Under the pieces are notes generated by a model that saw nothing but the letters and a program-made list of their open reading frames with translations, ran no database searches and was not told the origin of the DNA. The translations under genes were made by a program, and so were the position numbers. 64,000 nt of DNA from Methylobacterium sp. 17Sr1-1 (lineage in GTDB: Bacteria > Pseudomonadota > Alphaproteobacteria > Rhizobiales > Beijerinckiaceae). How positions within the stretch are numbered: the stretch's first letter is position 1; every line of letters begins with the position of its first letter. Of the stretch, positions 8,966-18,111 are shown piece after piece. The stretch lies in assembly GCF_003173775.1 (NCBI RefSeq), contig NZ_CP029552.1, positions 521,001 to 585,000 of the forward strand, in the 5' to 3' direction.

Positions 8966-10015
8966 TCACGCGGCCGCGGCGGCCTCGACGAAGCCGCGGG
9001 CCTGGTTCACCCAGCCGTCGCGCTCGAAGCGGCCGTTCAGCTTCAGGTCGCCGTCGACCTTGGCGACGTCCTCCGGGGACATCGCGGCGATCTGCCAGTA
9101 GTGGTAGATGCCGGCGTCGTTGAGCTTCTGCACCAGCTGCGGGCCGACGCCCGTGAGCTTGGTCAGGTCGTCCGGCGCGCCGCGGGGGGCGGCCAGCAGC
9201 TCGAAGGGCTCGCCGACATACGGCTCGGTGACGTCGACCGGCACCACCTCGGGCTCGTTGGCGAGCGCCGGGAGCTCCTCGGCCATCGGCTCCTCGGACT
9301 CGCCGAGGTCGATGCCGAGCGCGCCCTGGCCGCGCGAGATGCCGTCGATCGCCGCGCGGGCGACGAGGTCGCAGTAGAGCGCGATGGCGCGGCCGGCATC
9401 GTCGTTGGCCGGGACCACGTAGGTGATGCCGTCCGGGTTGCAGTTGGTGTCGACGATGGCCGCCACCGGGATCTTGAGGCGGTTCGCCTCCTTGATCGCC
9501 AGCTGCTCCTTATTGGTGTCGATCACGAACAGCAGGTCGGGCACGCCGCCCATGTCCTTGATGCCGCCGAGCGCCTTCTCAAGCTTGTCCTTCTCGCGGG
9601 ACAGCATCAGGCGCTCCTTCTTGGTGAGGCCCTGGCCGCCGCCGGCGAGGGTCTCGTCGACCTTGCGCAGGCGCTGGATCGAGCCCGAGATGGTCTTCCA
9701 GTTGGTCAGCGTGCCGCCGAGCCAGCGCGAGTTCACGTAGTACTGGGCCGAGCGCTTGGCCGCGTCCGCGATGGTGTCGGCCGCCTGGCGCTTGGTGCCG
9801 ACGAACAGCACCCGGCCGCCCTTGGCGACGGTGTCGCTCACCGCCTGAAGCGCCTGGGCGAGCGCCGGGACGGTCTGGGCGAGGTCGATGATGTGGATGT
9901 TGTTGCGGGTGCCGAAGATGTACGACTGCATCTTCGGGTTCCAGCGGTGCGCCTGGTGGCCGAAATGCGAGCCGGCCTCGAGCAGCTGGCGCATGGTGAA
10001 GTCGGGAAGGGCCAT
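8966..10015 (-). CDS. rpsB: 30S ribosomal protein S2 with C-terminal helix-hairpin-helix extension
   Basis: This is structural protein S2 of the small ribosomal subunit. The first ~235 residues are standard S2, with [31 protein letters not shown] and VVDTN-type motifs in [13 protein letters not shown]. The protein is 349 aa against 241 in E. coli. After an acidic linker rich in Glu and Pro (about 245-285) comes a domain reading [20 protein letters not shown], then [21 protein letters not shown], a helix-hairpin-helix/SAP-like fold also used in DNA- and RNA-binding proteins. Similar tails are known on S2 and other proteins of this bacterial group. It starts the minus-strand translation operon. 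Confidence 0.97.
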   Translation of the reverse strand: MALPDFTMRQLLEAGSHFGHQAHRWNPKMQSYIFGTRNNIHIIDLAQTVPALAQALQAVSDTVAKGGRVLFVGTKRQAADTIADAAKRSAQYYVNSRWLGGTLTNWKTISGSIQRLRKVDETLAGGGQGLTKKERLMLSREKDKLEKALGGIKDMGGVPDLLFVIDTNKEQLAIKEANRLKIPVAAIVDTNCNPDGITYVVPANDDAGRAIALYCDLVARAAIDGISRGQGALGIDLGESEEPMAEELPALANEPEVVPVDVTEPYVGEPFELLAAPRGAPDDLTKLTGVGPQLVQKLNDAGIYHYWQIAAMSPEDVAKVDGDLKLNGRFERDGWVNQARGFVEAAAAA

Positions 10016-10140
10016 GGTCTGTGTTCTCTCCGGTTCATCCGCCGCGGAGGAGCGACCGGCGCCTTCAGGCGACCGGCCACCGGAAACGCCTCATTCAGGC
10101 ATGAGGCCGGCTCCGCGTGTGGGATGGGCGGGCCTTTATC
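10016..10140 (-). promoter_or_regulatory. rpsB upstream leader with two small hairpins
   Basis: The sequence just upstream of rpsB holds CGCC-TTCA-GGCG (10060-10071) and GCCTCAT-TCAGGC-ATGAGGC (10088-10107). The promoter must lie in or beyond this stretch. A structured S2 leader for autoregulation is plausible from other bacteria, but no specific motif was recognised. Confidence 0.3.
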
Positions 10141-10211
10141 CGATCGGGGGTGGGATGGCAAGGCGGTGCGATCGGGCGCGGCATCTGCCGATCCGGCCGG
10201 CCGCGGCAGCC

Positions 10212-10520
10212 GTGACCATCAACGGTCGGCGCGGCCGGCCGCGACACCGCCCAGACAAACTGCACGCCGACAAAGCCTACGACGCTCGACCGCGCCGACA
10301 CGAGTGCCGGGCACGTTAGATTGTACCGCGCATCGCATGCCGTGGCATCGAGAGCAGCGAGAGACTGGGCTGCCACCGATGGGTGGCGGATCGCACGCTT
10401 GGTTTAATCGCTTCCGGCGCTTGCCGGTCCGCTACGGGCGACGCGCCGACATCTACGAGGTCTTCACAAGCCTCGCTGCCGGCCTCATCACACTCAGCTA
10501 GATCGAACGGTTCTGTTAGG
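10212..10520 (+). pseudogene. IS5-family transposase C-terminal remnant
   Basis: In one frame the plus strand reads GRPRHRPDKLHADKAYDARP, then a TAG stop, then IVPRIACRGIESSERLGCHR and WVADRT. A shift to another frame gives HAWFNRFRRLPVRYGRRADI, then YEVFTSLAAGLITLS and a stop at 10499-10501. These are the catalytic-end motifs of IS5/IS427-group DDE transposases (LHADK.YD; the final acidic motif region GIESSERLGRHRWVVERT; WLNRFRRL). The N-terminal two thirds are gone and the copy carries one nonsense and one frameshift mutation, so it is inactive. The TTCTGTTAGG-like sequence at 10511-10520 may be the old right end. It abuts the AT-rich glycosyltransferase. Confidence 0.8.
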
Positions 10521-10524
10521 CGCT

Positions 10525-11919
10525 CTAAGTCTCTGGCTTGCCGTAGATTTCCACTTGATCGAGATTCAAAGCCTCATTGTAATCGAGCGAAACCCTCACC
10601 CACTTCGCCACGACCTGCCCGTCGGGTCGCCAAGTAAAGTAGTTTCCATCTATGCCCCCAAATGGAATTTCGCTCTCTCGCCTGTAAACGGTACTCCAAG
10701 TCTTATCATCATTCGAAACTGATAGAGTAAAAAATCTATTTCGTCCCATCAGAGATGAAACGTCGACGCGATTATAAATTCGAATTTCGCTGATCGTGTA
10801 CGAGGCGCCGAGATCGACCTTCCACCACGGGTTCGGCTCAAAATCCGTATGAACGTTGCAGCTTCCTGTGTGATCACCGTTGACGGCCTTGGCAGCAGCA
10901 TCTGCAAGACTCGCGTTTGCATCCACCGGCCAAATTGAACTCTGGAGAGCATGCTTACCTAGCGAGATCAATTCTTCCTTTGGAATCGAGATCATCAAAT
11001 GCTGATCGTTAACCTTCCGCAAATATTCTGACCAGATATTTTTCAATGAATTATCTTCATATGCATTTATGTTATCCAAGAATCCTTTGTAGTCACCGCT
11101 CTCGAACTGTTGCTGCCAGATCGTCTGTGCGGAGTGACTCCCTCTAGTGCCCCGCTGCACCCTGCGCATAAAATGCGACTTTGCCTTGAACGCATAATGA
11201 TGAAGCACACCCGTTCTAAAAATACGGTCAATATTTTCTTTGCTCGAAGTAATTTGTTGGAATTGCGCGGGAAAATCCTCGTAATAGCTCGACATATCGT
11301 TGCCTAGCACATCGATCATTCGCATAGGCGATGAAGTCAGCGGTCGCCAGCCATGGTTCGGGTATACGAATCCAGCCTCATGGCGCATTTCATGCCTGAG
11401 ACGACCGTGATCAATACAAGCGGTTCGCGTGAGAGTCTTCGTATTCGGGTCGAGTCCATCCTGTCGGCGAGTGTAGTTGCGCAATACGCTCCCAATCGGC
11501 TGCTCTTCGTACCCATTAGTGCCGAAAAAAGTCCAATAAAAATATATGCAGTCCGCATTTTCAGAGCGGGTTTGCATGAATTTAACAATAGATCGATCTT
11601 CCGGAAGATTTAGAAATTCATCGACATCGAATATTCCGACCCACTCTGTTTCATCTTTATAATTTCTAAAGAAATGCATCCACATCCACCATTGGTGGCC
11701 CTGATATGGGTAGTGAACAAATGTCACGTAGGGATCTGGTCCATCTACATAAGGCGATATTTGCGTGTAGAGATCGCCTGGATCGTCGTCATTGCAATAC
11801 AGATAAATATGGTCGAAGCCAAGGTACTTGTAGTAAGCGACCCATTCAGCTATATTTTGCGTCTCCCAGCGCGCCAGTCCAAGGACGCTATACTTGTGTT
11901 TGTATACTGACGCATTCAT
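10525..11919 (-). CDS. Glycosyltransferase (GT92/Glyco_tranf_2_4-like) with C-terminal F5/8C domain; AT-rich, probably acquired
   Basis: The N-terminal ~300 residues match the DUF23/GT92-type glycosyltransferases: ARWETQNIAEWVAYYKYLGF, HIYLYCNDD and the DxD-like metal site in GIFDVDEFL. The C-terminal ~130 residues (from about 330) read like a coagulation factor 5/8C or fucolectin-type beta sandwich (DANASLADAAAKAVNGDHTG, NPWWKVDLGASYTISEIRIY, then NRVD), a carbohydrate- or surface-binding module. No signal peptide is visible. Start ATG 11919 gives 464 aa; ATG 12036 would give 503 aa with a poorly conserved basic N terminus. Base composition is far more AT-rich than its neighbours (only 19 G/C among bases 11041-11100), and it lies beside an IS5 remnant. 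Both point to horizontal transfer, perhaps as a surface-polysaccharide gene. Confidence 0.75.
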   Translation of the reverse strand: MNASVYKHKYSVLGLARWETQNIAEWVAYYKYLGFDHIYLYCNDDDPGDLYTQISPYVDGPDPYVTFVHYPYQGHQWWMWMHFFRNYKDETEWVGIFDVDEFLNLPEDRSIVKFMQTRSENADCIYFYWTFFGTNGYEEQPIGSVLRNYTRRQDGLDPNTKTLTRTACIDHGRLRHEMRHEAGFVYPNHGWRPLTSSPMRMIDVLGNDMSSYYEDFPAQFQQITSSKENIDRIFRTGVLHHYAFKAKSHFMRRVQRGTRGSHSAQTIWQQQFESGDYKGFLDNINAYEDNSLKNIWSEYLRKVNDQHLMISIPKEELISLGKHALQSSIWPVDANASLADAAAKAVNGDHTGSCNVHTDFEPNPWWKVDLGASYTISEIRIYNRVDVSSLMGRNRFFTLSVSNDDKTWSTVYRRESEIPFGGIDGNYFTWRPDGQVVAKWVRVSLDYNEALNLDQVEIYGKPET

Positions 11920-12134
11920 TGTAAAATTTTTACGCTGCTGAAACTCCGATACATCACGGTTTTGTTGCGAGGAAGTGGATCTTAACCGTTTGGCGACGTC
12001 CGCCAGACATTTTCTTCCCCATTCGCCGATTCTCATTCAGTACCTCGGATTTGAAATCGACCCCGTGGTCTAGCTCGGCGCAGCTATACCTCCACATCGT
12101 CCCGCGCGCGAGGCCCTTCTCGCGCCATCCTCGA

Positions 12135-12410
12135 TCACCACCGCAGCGGCCCCTGGACCACATTGCTCACCTGCCGGCTCGCCTTCACGAAAGCGTATTG
12201 ATAGCCGTGCGCTCCGAGCACGGCGTGGTGGGCCGCCTTGTGTTCGCGGCCGCCATAGGCTTGCAGGTGGACGCGCGTGATCGGCATCGCGCGCATCATC
12301 GTCCTGATCTCGTTGAGATCGGTCGGGGGATCGACGTCGACCGGGAGTCTCAGCCGCGCCTGTTCGGAAGGGGCCTGGTCCTCCGAGGCCCTGAAGAGCT
12401 TAGGCAGCAC
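12135..12410 (-). CDS. Uncertain hypothetical reading frame in a degraded region
   Basis: A GTG-started frame of 91 codons encodes VLPKLFRASEDQAPSEQARL and ends in VHLQAYGGREHKAAHHAVLG, then AHGYQYAFVKASRQVSNVVQ. The frame also stays open upstream into the palindromic repeat at 12507-12567, so the true start is unknown. I do not recognise a family. It lies between the acquired glycosyltransferase and a broken gene, so it could be a fragment of a once larger gene. Composition is intermediate between the AT-rich island and the core genome. Confidence 0.25.
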   Translation of the reverse strand: MLPKLFRASEDQAPSEQARLRLPVDVDPPTDLNEIRTMMRAMPITRVHLQAYGGREHKAAHHAVLGAHGYQYAFVKASRQVSNVVQGPLRW

Positions 12411-12506
12411 CTCGGTTCTGGCCGGAGCCGGGTTGCTCGACCCGGCATGCCTCTGCCGGTGGTGGAGCGCGGTATACGCGGCACGAACCCTGGCCAGGGT
12501 GTCACA

Positions 12507-12567
12507 CGATTTCCGGCTGATCGCTTCAGGCGATCCCTACGGGATCGCTTTCGTGATGCAGAAATCG
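12507..12567. repeat. Cloverleaf-type palindromic repeat, copy 2
   Basis: Same architecture as 1804-1863: outer arms CGATTTCC and near-complementary GAAATCG, an inner GATCGCTTCAGGCGATC hairpin and GCGATCC...GGATCGC. Several base differences between the copies preserve pairing. It overlaps the 3' end of the broken gene on the minus strand. Confidence 0.65.
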
Positions 12568-12906
12568 GCTTCGTTCAGGCGCCGCGCGGGCTGGTGATAC
12601 GAAATCCGGAAGTGATCTTCCGGATTTCGTATCAGTGTTGCAGTCGAGGAAGCGTGCGACCGTCCGGTCCGCTTCCTCGGCGCCGCCCGTCTCCGCGAGC
12701 CGCTCGATCATGCGAAAGATCGGCTCGGGCGTGGCCCGTGCCTCGCTCAACTGCACGATCAGGCCGTGCAGGCGAGCCGCATAGGCGCTCTCCCGCGTCA
12801 TGAGCGGTGAACTCAGATCGATCCCTTCGAACTGGATGTACTTCCAGGTTCAGCTCTTCTCGCCCCCGATCTTGAGGGTCGTGTCCGTGAGGTCTTCGCG
12901 CTTCAT
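12526..12906 (-). pseudogene. Small unknown gene interrupted by in-frame TGA
   Basis: ATG 12906 has a good ribosome binding site (GAGGAAGAAAG, about 4 bases upstream) and encodes MKREDLTDTTLKIGGEKS. A TGA at 12850-12852 follows, and the same frame continues TWKYIQFEGIDLSSPLMTRE, SAYAARLHGLIVQLSEARAT, PEPIFRMIERLAETGGAEEA, DRTVARFL before running into an inserted perfect palindrome (12595-12634). Both halves look protein-like and in phase, so a Trp-to-stop (TGG to TGA) mutation in a real gene is the simplest reading. The C terminus is replaced by repeat-derived residues. I do not recognise the family. Confidence 0.55.
12595..12634. repeat. Perfect 18-bp palindrome with 4-base loop
   Basis: TGATACGAAATCCGGAAG, then TGAT, then the exact inverted complement. 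It lies inside the 3' part of the broken small gene and next to the cloverleaf repeat, so it looks like an inserted REP/MITE-like unit rather than a terminator (no T tract on either side). Confidence 0.7.
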
Positions 12907-12983
12907 GGACTTTCTTCCTCGCCGGGGCATCGCCGACAAGGGGCATTCAAGTATCGAGAAGGCGTGCGCCTGGGCCTTGCGGC

Positions 12984-13190
12984 CTAGCGCCGCCGCTCGC
13001 ACAGGGTCTTGACGTAGGTCCCCGGTTCGGTGCCGCGGCCCGAGCCGGCGGCGATGGTGGGGCCCAGCAGCAGGCATTCCTGCGGCGAGTGGGCGGGGTG
13101 GGTGATGACGTCCTGCGCGGTGTCGCGGGTGCAATCCTGTGCCGCCAGGGAGGAGGCGCAGATCAGCGTGACGACGAGGATGGTGGGCAA
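12984..13190 (-). CDS. Small secreted cysteine-containing protein, TTG start
   Basis: A 68 aa protein reads (M)PTILVVTLICASSLAAQDCT, then RDTAQDVITHPAHSPQECLL, ending YVKTLCERRR. The first ~18 residues form a signal peptide with an SLAAQ cleavage region, and the mature part has three cysteines. No ATG is available. The TTG at 13190 has GGGAGG 7 bases upstream, which decides the start. It lies 80 bp downstream of coaBC in the same direction and may be co-transcribed. No family was recognised; a short periplasmic protein is likely. Confidence 0.55.
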   Translation of the reverse strand: MPTILVVTLICASSLAAQDCTRDTAQDVITHPAHSPQECLLLGPTIAAGSGRGTEPGTYVKTLCERRR

Positions 13191-13270
13191 GGCGGACCTC
13201 CCGGGAGCGGGAGGCGGAGAGATAAGGCCGGATCGGCAGGCGCCCACTGCGGGAGCGGCGCTATCTTGCC

Positions 13271-14506
13271 TCAGGGGGAGGGCGTCAACTCGGCGAGTCG
13301 CGCGACGAGGCGGCGGGCGACCTCGTCCTTGGGCAGGCTCGGCCAGGTCTCGAGGCTGCCGTCGCGGCCGATCAGGTGGACCGCGTTGCTGTCGCCTCCC
13401 ATCACGCCGGTCGCCGCCGAGACGTCGTTGGCGACGATGAGGTCGCAGCCCTTGCGGGCGATCTTGGCCCGGGCATGGGCGATCACGTCGGTGGTCTCGG
13501 CAGCAAAGCCCACCACCAGGGGCGGACGTCCCTCCGTTCGCCGGGCGACCGTCGCCAGGATGTCGGGATTCTCGGTGAGCGCGAGGGGAGGGGGGCCCTC
13601 CGGCCCCTTCTTGATCTTCTCCTCGCCGAGGCGGGCCGGGCGCCAGTCGGCGACGGCGGCGGCGAAGACCGCGATATCGGCAGGCAGGGCCGCCTCGACC
13701 GCCGCCAGCATCTCGCGGGCGGTCTCGATCCGCACCACCGTGACGCCGGGGGGGTCGGGCAGGGTGACGGGGCCCGAGACCAGGGTCACCCGGGCGCCGG
13801 CGGCGGCCGCGGCGGCCGCGATGGCGTGGCCCTGCTTGCCGGAGGAGCGGTTGGCGAGGTAGCGCACCGGGTCGACCGGCTCGTGGGTCGGCCCGGACGT
13901 CACCAGCAGGTGGCGTTCCGAGAGCGGTCGCGATCCCTGAATCCTGTCCACCGACGGGGCGCCCAGCAGGGCCTCCACCGCGTCGGCGATCTCGTCCGGC
14001 TCGGCCATCCGGCCGGGACCGGTCTCGGCCTCGGCCATCCGGCCCACATTCGGCCCCACCACCGCGACGCCGTCGCCCGTCAGCAGCGCGAGGTTGCGCC
14101 GCGTCGCCGGGTGCAGCCACATCCGCACGTTCATCGCCGGGGCGATCAGGATCGGCAGGGTGGTGGCGAGCAGCACCGTCGAGGCGAGGTCCGGCGCGTG
14201 GCCGCCGGCCATGCGGGCGAGCGTGTTGGCGGTGGCCGGCGCCACCACCACGGCGTCGGCGTCGCGCGCGAGCTTGATGTGGCCGATATCGGCCTCGTCG
14301 GCGCGGTCGAACAGGTCGGTATGGGCGCGCTGGCCGCTGAGCGAGGCGGCGGCGAGCGGGGTGACGAATTCCTGCGCGCCCTTGGTCAGCACGCAGCGCA
14401 CGGACGCGCCGCGCTCGCGCAGGCGCCGGATCAGGTCGAGCGACTTGTAGGCCGCGATGCCGCCCCCGATGACGAGAAGGATCCGTCTGCCGTCGAGGGC
14501 GCCCAT
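13271..14506 (-). CDS. coaBC: Bifunctional phosphopantothenoylcysteine synthetase/decarboxylase
   Basis: CoaBC carries out two steps of coenzyme A synthesis: CTP-dependent ligation of 4'-phosphopantothenate with cysteine (C-terminal CoaB) and FMN-dependent decarboxylation (N-terminal CoaC). The 411 aa protein shows the flavoprotein start RRILLVIGGGIAAYKSLDLI, the FMN-site ADIGHIKLAR and APATANTLARMAGG, the conserved PAMNVRMW, and the CoaB motifs SGPTHEPVDPVRYLANRSSG and IVANDVS. Length and domain order are normal. It is 4 bp downstream of kup in the same direction and therefore probably co-transcribed, although the functions are unrelated. Confidence 0.96.
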   Translation of the reverse strand: MGALDGRRILLVIGGGIAAYKSLDLIRRLRERGASVRCVLTKGAQEFVTPLAAASLSGQRAHTDLFDRADEADIGHIKLARDADAVVVAPATANTLARMAGGHAPDLASTVLLATTLPILIAPAMNVRMWLHPATRRNLALLTGDGVAVVGPNVGRMAEAETGPGRMAEPDEIADAVEALLGAPSVDRIQGSRPLSERHLLVTSGPTHEPVDPVRYLANRSSGKQGHAIAAAAAAAGARVTLVSGPVTLPDPPGVTVVRIETAREMLAAVEAALPADIAVFAAAVADWRPARLGEEKIKKGPEGPPPLALTENPDILATVARRTEGRPPLVVGFAAETTDVIAHARAKIARKGCDLIVANDVSAATGVMGGDSNAVHLIGRDGSLETWPSLPKDEVARRLVARLAELTPSP

Positions 14507-14510
14507 CCGT

Positions 14511-16481
14511 CTACACCGTGACCTGGGTGCCGACCTCGACCACGCGCCCGGTCGGGATCTGGAAGAAGTCCGTCGCGTCGTTGGCGTTGCGGGCGAGCGT
14601 GATGAACACCCGGTCCTGCCACAGCGGCATGCCGGATTGCGCCGCCGGGCGGATCGAGCGCCGCGACAGGAAGAACGACGTCGCCATGATGTCGAACTTG
14701 AAGCCCTGCTTGCGCAGGAGCGCCAAGCCCTTCGGGATGTTCGGCGATTCCATGTAGCCGAACTTCATCACGACCTTCCAGAAATGCGGCCCCATCGGCT
14801 CGATCCGGACCCGGTCGGAATCGTTGAGGCGCGGCAGGTCGATGGTCTTGACGGTGAGCACGACGTTCTTCTCGTGCAGCACCTTGTTGTGCTTCAGGTT
14901 GTGCAGGAGCGCCGCCGGCGCGGTCTCGGGATCGCTGGTGAGGAACACCGCGGTGCCGCGGACGTGGTGCGGCGGGCTCTTCTCCAGCATCGCAACGAGC
15001 TCGGTCAGCGGCACGTCGGTCTTGCGGGTCTTGTTGAACAGGATGGTGACGCCGCGCACCCAGGTCCACATCAGCACGACGAGGCAGCCGGCGAGGATCA
15101 GCGGCATGTAGCCGCCCTCGAACACCTTGAGCAGGTTCGAGACCAGGAATAGCAGCTCGACGGCGATGAACGGCACCATCGCGGCGCCGGCGGCGAGGGG
15201 CGACCACTTCCACACCCGCCACAGCACCAGGAAGGCGAGGCCGGCGGTGATCAGCATCGTGCCGGTGACGGCGATGCCGTAGGCCGAGGCGAGGGCCGAG
15301 GAGGAGCGGAACAGCACCACCAGGATCACCACGCCGAGCATCAGGAGCGTGTTGATCTGCGGCAGGTAGATCTGGCCCGAATGCGATTCCGAGGTGTGGC
15401 GGATCTCGAGGCGCGGCAGCAGGCCGAGCTGCACCGCCTGGCGCGAGAGCGAGAAGGCGCCGGTGATCACCGCCTGGCTGGCGATGACGGTGGCGGCGGT
15501 CGCGAGCAGCACCATCGGCAGCAGGCCCCATTCGGGGACGAGCTGGTAGAACGGATCGGTGACGTCGGGATTGGCCAGCACCAGGGCGGCCTGGCCGAGA
15601 TAGTTGACCGCGAGCGCCGGGCCGACGAGGGCGATCCAGGCGGTCTGGATCGGCCGGCGGCCGAAATGGCCGAGATCGGCGAACAGGGCCTCGGCCCCGG
15701 TCACCGCCAGGAAGACCGCGCCGAGGGCCACCAGCGCCCCGGTGCCGTGGCCGAGCAGGTAATGCACCGCGTGCCAGGGGTTGAGCGCCCACAGCACCTG
15801 CGGCGTGCGGGCGATGTGCGGCAGCGCTGCCAGCATCAGCACCGAGAACCACACCAGCATGATCGGGCCGAAGAACGTCGCCATCTTGGCGGTGCCCCGG
15901 CTCTGGACCAGGAACAGCGGCAGGATGATCGCGATGGTGATCGGCAGGACGTAGTGGTCGAGGGCGGGGGTGACGAGCTTCAGGCCCTCCACCGCCGACA
16001 GGACCGAGATCGCCGGGGTGATGATCGCGTCGCCGTAGAACAGGGCGGCGCCGAACAGGCCGAGCATGAACACGATGTGCGAGCCGCCGAGCGCCTTGCG
16101 GGCGAGCGCCATCAGCGAGAGGATGCCGCCCTCGCCCTTGTTGTCCATCTGCAGCAGCAGCAGGACGTACTTGATGGTGACGATCAGCACGAGCGCCCAG
16201 AGCAGCAGAGAGACGGTGCCGAGCACCTCCTCGCCGGTCAGCACGCCGTCGGCCCGGCCGGGGCTGAGCGCCTCGCGGAAGGCGTAGAGCGGGCTCGTGC
16301 CGATATCGCCGTAGACGACGCCGACGGAGCCGAGGAACAGGGTCCAGAAGCTCGCCTGGGCGTGGCCGTGGCCCTCGGCCTCGTCGACGCTGCCCGCCTT
16401 GGTCGGCGGGCCGCCGCTCGGCGGGGTGAGGGATTCGGGCGGCGCGACGGGTCCGCCCGTGGGTGCGGCTGACTGTGTCAT
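14511..16481 (-). CDS. kup: Kup-family low-affinity potassium transporter
   Basis: Kup (TrkD) is a proton-coupled K+ uptake protein of the inner membrane. After a ~45-residue hydrophilic N terminus come the diagnostic [40 protein letters not shown] and the remaining membrane helices (about twelve in total), then a cytosolic C-terminal domain from about residue 480. The ATG at 16481 (656 aa) was preferred to a longer reading because the extra 68 residues derive from a dispersed repeat. The upstream space holds that repeat (16559-16605). Confidence 0.94.
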   Translation of the reverse strand: MTQSAAPTGGPVAPPESLTPPSGGPPTKAGSVDEAEGHGHAQASFWTLFLGSVGVVYGDIGTSPLYAFREALSPGRADGVLTGEEVLGTVSLLLWALVLIVTIKYVLLLLQMDNKGEGGILSLMALARKALGGSHIVFMLGLFGAALFYGDAIITPAISVLSAVEGLKLVTPALDHYVLPITIAIILPLFLVQSRGTAKMATFFGPIMLVWFSVLMLAALPHIARTPQVLWALNPWHAVHYLLGHGTGALVALGAVFLAVTGAEALFADLGHFGRRPIQTAWIALVGPALAVNYLGQAALVLANPDVTDPFYQLVPEWGLLPMVLLATAATVIASQAVITGAFSLSRQAVQLGLLPRLEIRHTSESHSGQIYLPQINTLLMLGVVILVVLFRSSSALASAYGIAVTGTMLITAGLAFLVLWRVWKWSPLAAGAAMVPFIAVELLFLVSNLLKVFEGGYMPLILAGCLVVLMWTWVRGVTILFNKTRKTDVPLTELVAMLEKSPPHHVRGTAVFLTSDPETAPAALLHNLKHNKVLHEKNVVLTVKTIDLPRLNDSDRVRIEPMGPHFWKVVMKFGYMESPNIPKGLALLRKQGFKFDIMATSFFLSRRSIRPAAQSGMPLWQDRVFITLARNANDATDFFQIPTGRVVEVGTQVTV

Positions 16482-16558
16482 GTCTGTTCGGGGATGTGCC
16501 CGCGAGCGGCCGGGATGGCCGCCAAGCGCGCTGATGGGCCGGGTGGCGGGCCTGATCC

Positions 16559-16605
16559 TTGAGCATCTTCCGACGAAGTGGGCATCGGTTCGTCGCAGAA
16601 AATGC
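16559..16605 (+). repeat. Dispersed repeat, partial copy 2
   Basis: TTGAGCATCTTCCGACGAAG, then TGGGCATCGGTTCGTCGCAG, then AAAATGCGGCAA closely match the start of the elements at 6800-6908 and 21040-21148. The downstream half is diverged (through about 16665), so this copy is older or truncated. It occupies most of the gap between kup and ispG. Confidence 0.65.
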
Positions 16606-16737
16606 GGCAATTCAGAGTCAGCGGCCCGGCGCGTCCGCCGGACCCGATTGTGGCAGGATTGTAGCACGGGCCCGGAGGGGCGCAAGGCGGTGCGCGCCTG
16701 CCCCTCCGTCAGCCGGCCTTCACCCCGCGCTCATGCG

Positions 16738-18045
16738 TCATTCGGCGGCGCTGCGGCGACCTTGGCCGAAGCGGCGCTCGATGTAGTCGATCACGATGCC
16801 CTCGAAGTCCTTGGCGAGCGTCGGACCGCGCAGGGTCATCGCCTTCTTGCCGTCGATGAAGACCGGGGCGGTCGGGGTCTCGCCGGTGCCGGGGAGCGAG
16901 ATGCCGATATCGGCGTGCTTCGACTCGCCCGGACCGTTGACGATGCAGCCCATCACGGCGACGTTCAGGCCTTCGACGCCCGGATAGGTCCTGCGCCACT
17001 CGGGCATCGAGGTGGTGATCCAGTTCTGGATGTCGCGCGCCAGCTCCTGGAACACCGTCGAGGTGGTGCGGCCGCAGCCCGGGCAGGCGGCGACGAGCGG
17101 CACGAAGGTGCGGAAGCCCATCGTCTGGAGCAGCTCCTGGGCCACCTTCACCTCGACGGTGCGGTCGCCGCCCGGCTCCGGGGTCAGGGAGTAGCGGATC
17201 GTGTCGCCGATGCCCTCCTGGAGCAGCACGCCGATCGCCGCGGAGGCCGCCACGATGCCCTTGGTGCCCATGCCGGCCTCGGTCAGGCCGAGATGGATGG
17301 CGTAGTCCGAGCGCCGCGCCACCTCGCGGTAGACTGCGATCAGGTCCTGCACGGCCGAGACCTTGGCCGAGAGCACGATGCGTTCCTTCGGCAGGCCGAT
17401 CTCCACCGCCCGGTCGGCGGAGAGGAGGGCGGATTGCACCATCGCCTCGCGCATCACCGCGCGGGCGTCGCGCGGACGGGCCGAGTTGGCGTTCTCGTCC
17501 ATCATGTGGGTGAGGAGCGCCTCGTCGAGAGAGCCCCAGTTGGCGCCGATGCGCACGGCCTTGCCGTAGCGGGCGGCCTGCTCGACGATGGTGCCGAACT
17601 GCAGGTCCTTCTTCTCCTTGAAGCCGACATTGCCCGGGTTGATCCGGTACTTCGCCAGCGCCTCGGCGCAGGCCGGATGGTCGGTGAGGAGCTTGTGGCC
17701 GATATAGTGGAAGTCGCCGACGAGCGGGACGTGGACGCCGATGCGGTCGAGCCGCTCGCGGATCTTCGGCACGGCGGACGCCGCCTCGTCGCGGTCGACG
17801 GTGATGCGCACGACCTCGGAGCCGGCCCGGGCGAGGGCCGCGACCTGTGCCACCGTGGCGTCGATGTCGGCCGTGTCGGTGTTGGTCATCGACTGCACGA
17901 CGATCGGGGCGCCGCCGCCCATCACCACCGCGCCCTCGCCCTCGCCGATCCGGACGCCGACGGTGCGGTGCCGGGGGCTCGGGCCGGCGATCTCGGGAGC
18001 GGCGTCCGCCGGGGCGGTCGCGGCGAGGGCTTCCATGGCTTCCAT
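16738..18045 (-). CDS. ispG: 4-hydroxy-3-methylbut-2-enyl diphosphate synthase (GcpE)
   Basis: IspG is a [4Fe-4S] enzyme that reductively opens methylerythritol cyclodiphosphate to HMBPP, the penultimate MEP-pathway step. The 435 aa protein has the TIM-barrel start [20 protein letters not shown] and [11 protein letters not shown]. The C-terminal cluster-binding cysteines are in ACPGCGRTT and [17 protein letters not shown]. The N-terminal ~28 residues (Ala-rich, [17 protein letters not shown]) are a nonconserved extension; ATG 18045 or 18036 could start. It is on the same strand as kup but 256 bp away, and is likely independent. Confidence 0.96.
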   Translation of the reverse strand: MEAMEALAATAPADAAPEIAGPSPRHRTVGVRIGEGEGAVVMGGGAPIVVQSMTNTDTADIDATVAQVAALARAGSEVVRITVDRDEAASAVPKIRERLDRIGVHVPLVGDFHYIGHKLLTDHPACAEALAKYRINPGNVGFKEKKDLQFGTIVEQAARYGKAVRIGANWGSLDEALLTHMMDENANSARPRDARAVMREAMVQSALLSADRAVEIGLPKERIVLSAKVSAVQDLIAVYREVARRSDYAIHLGLTEAGMGTKGIVAASAAIGVLLQEGIGDTIRYSLTPEPGGDRTVEVKVAQELLQTMGFRTFVPLVAACPGCGRTTSTVFQELARDIQNWITTSMPEWRRTYPGVEGLNVAVMGCIVNGPGESKHADIGISLPGTGETPTAPVFIDGKKAMTLRGPTLAKDFEGIVIDYIERRFGQGRRSAAE

Positions 18046-18111
18046 CGGATACCTTCGGGGGTCGTTCGCTAGAGTCTTGAGGGTCGCTTCAGTCGCGGCG
18101 TGACAACCGTC

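Noticed and set aside
12850..12852. TGA as selenocysteine codon
   Set aside because: No SECIS-like hairpin directly follows, and the context fits a simple Trp-to-stop change in a decayed gene.
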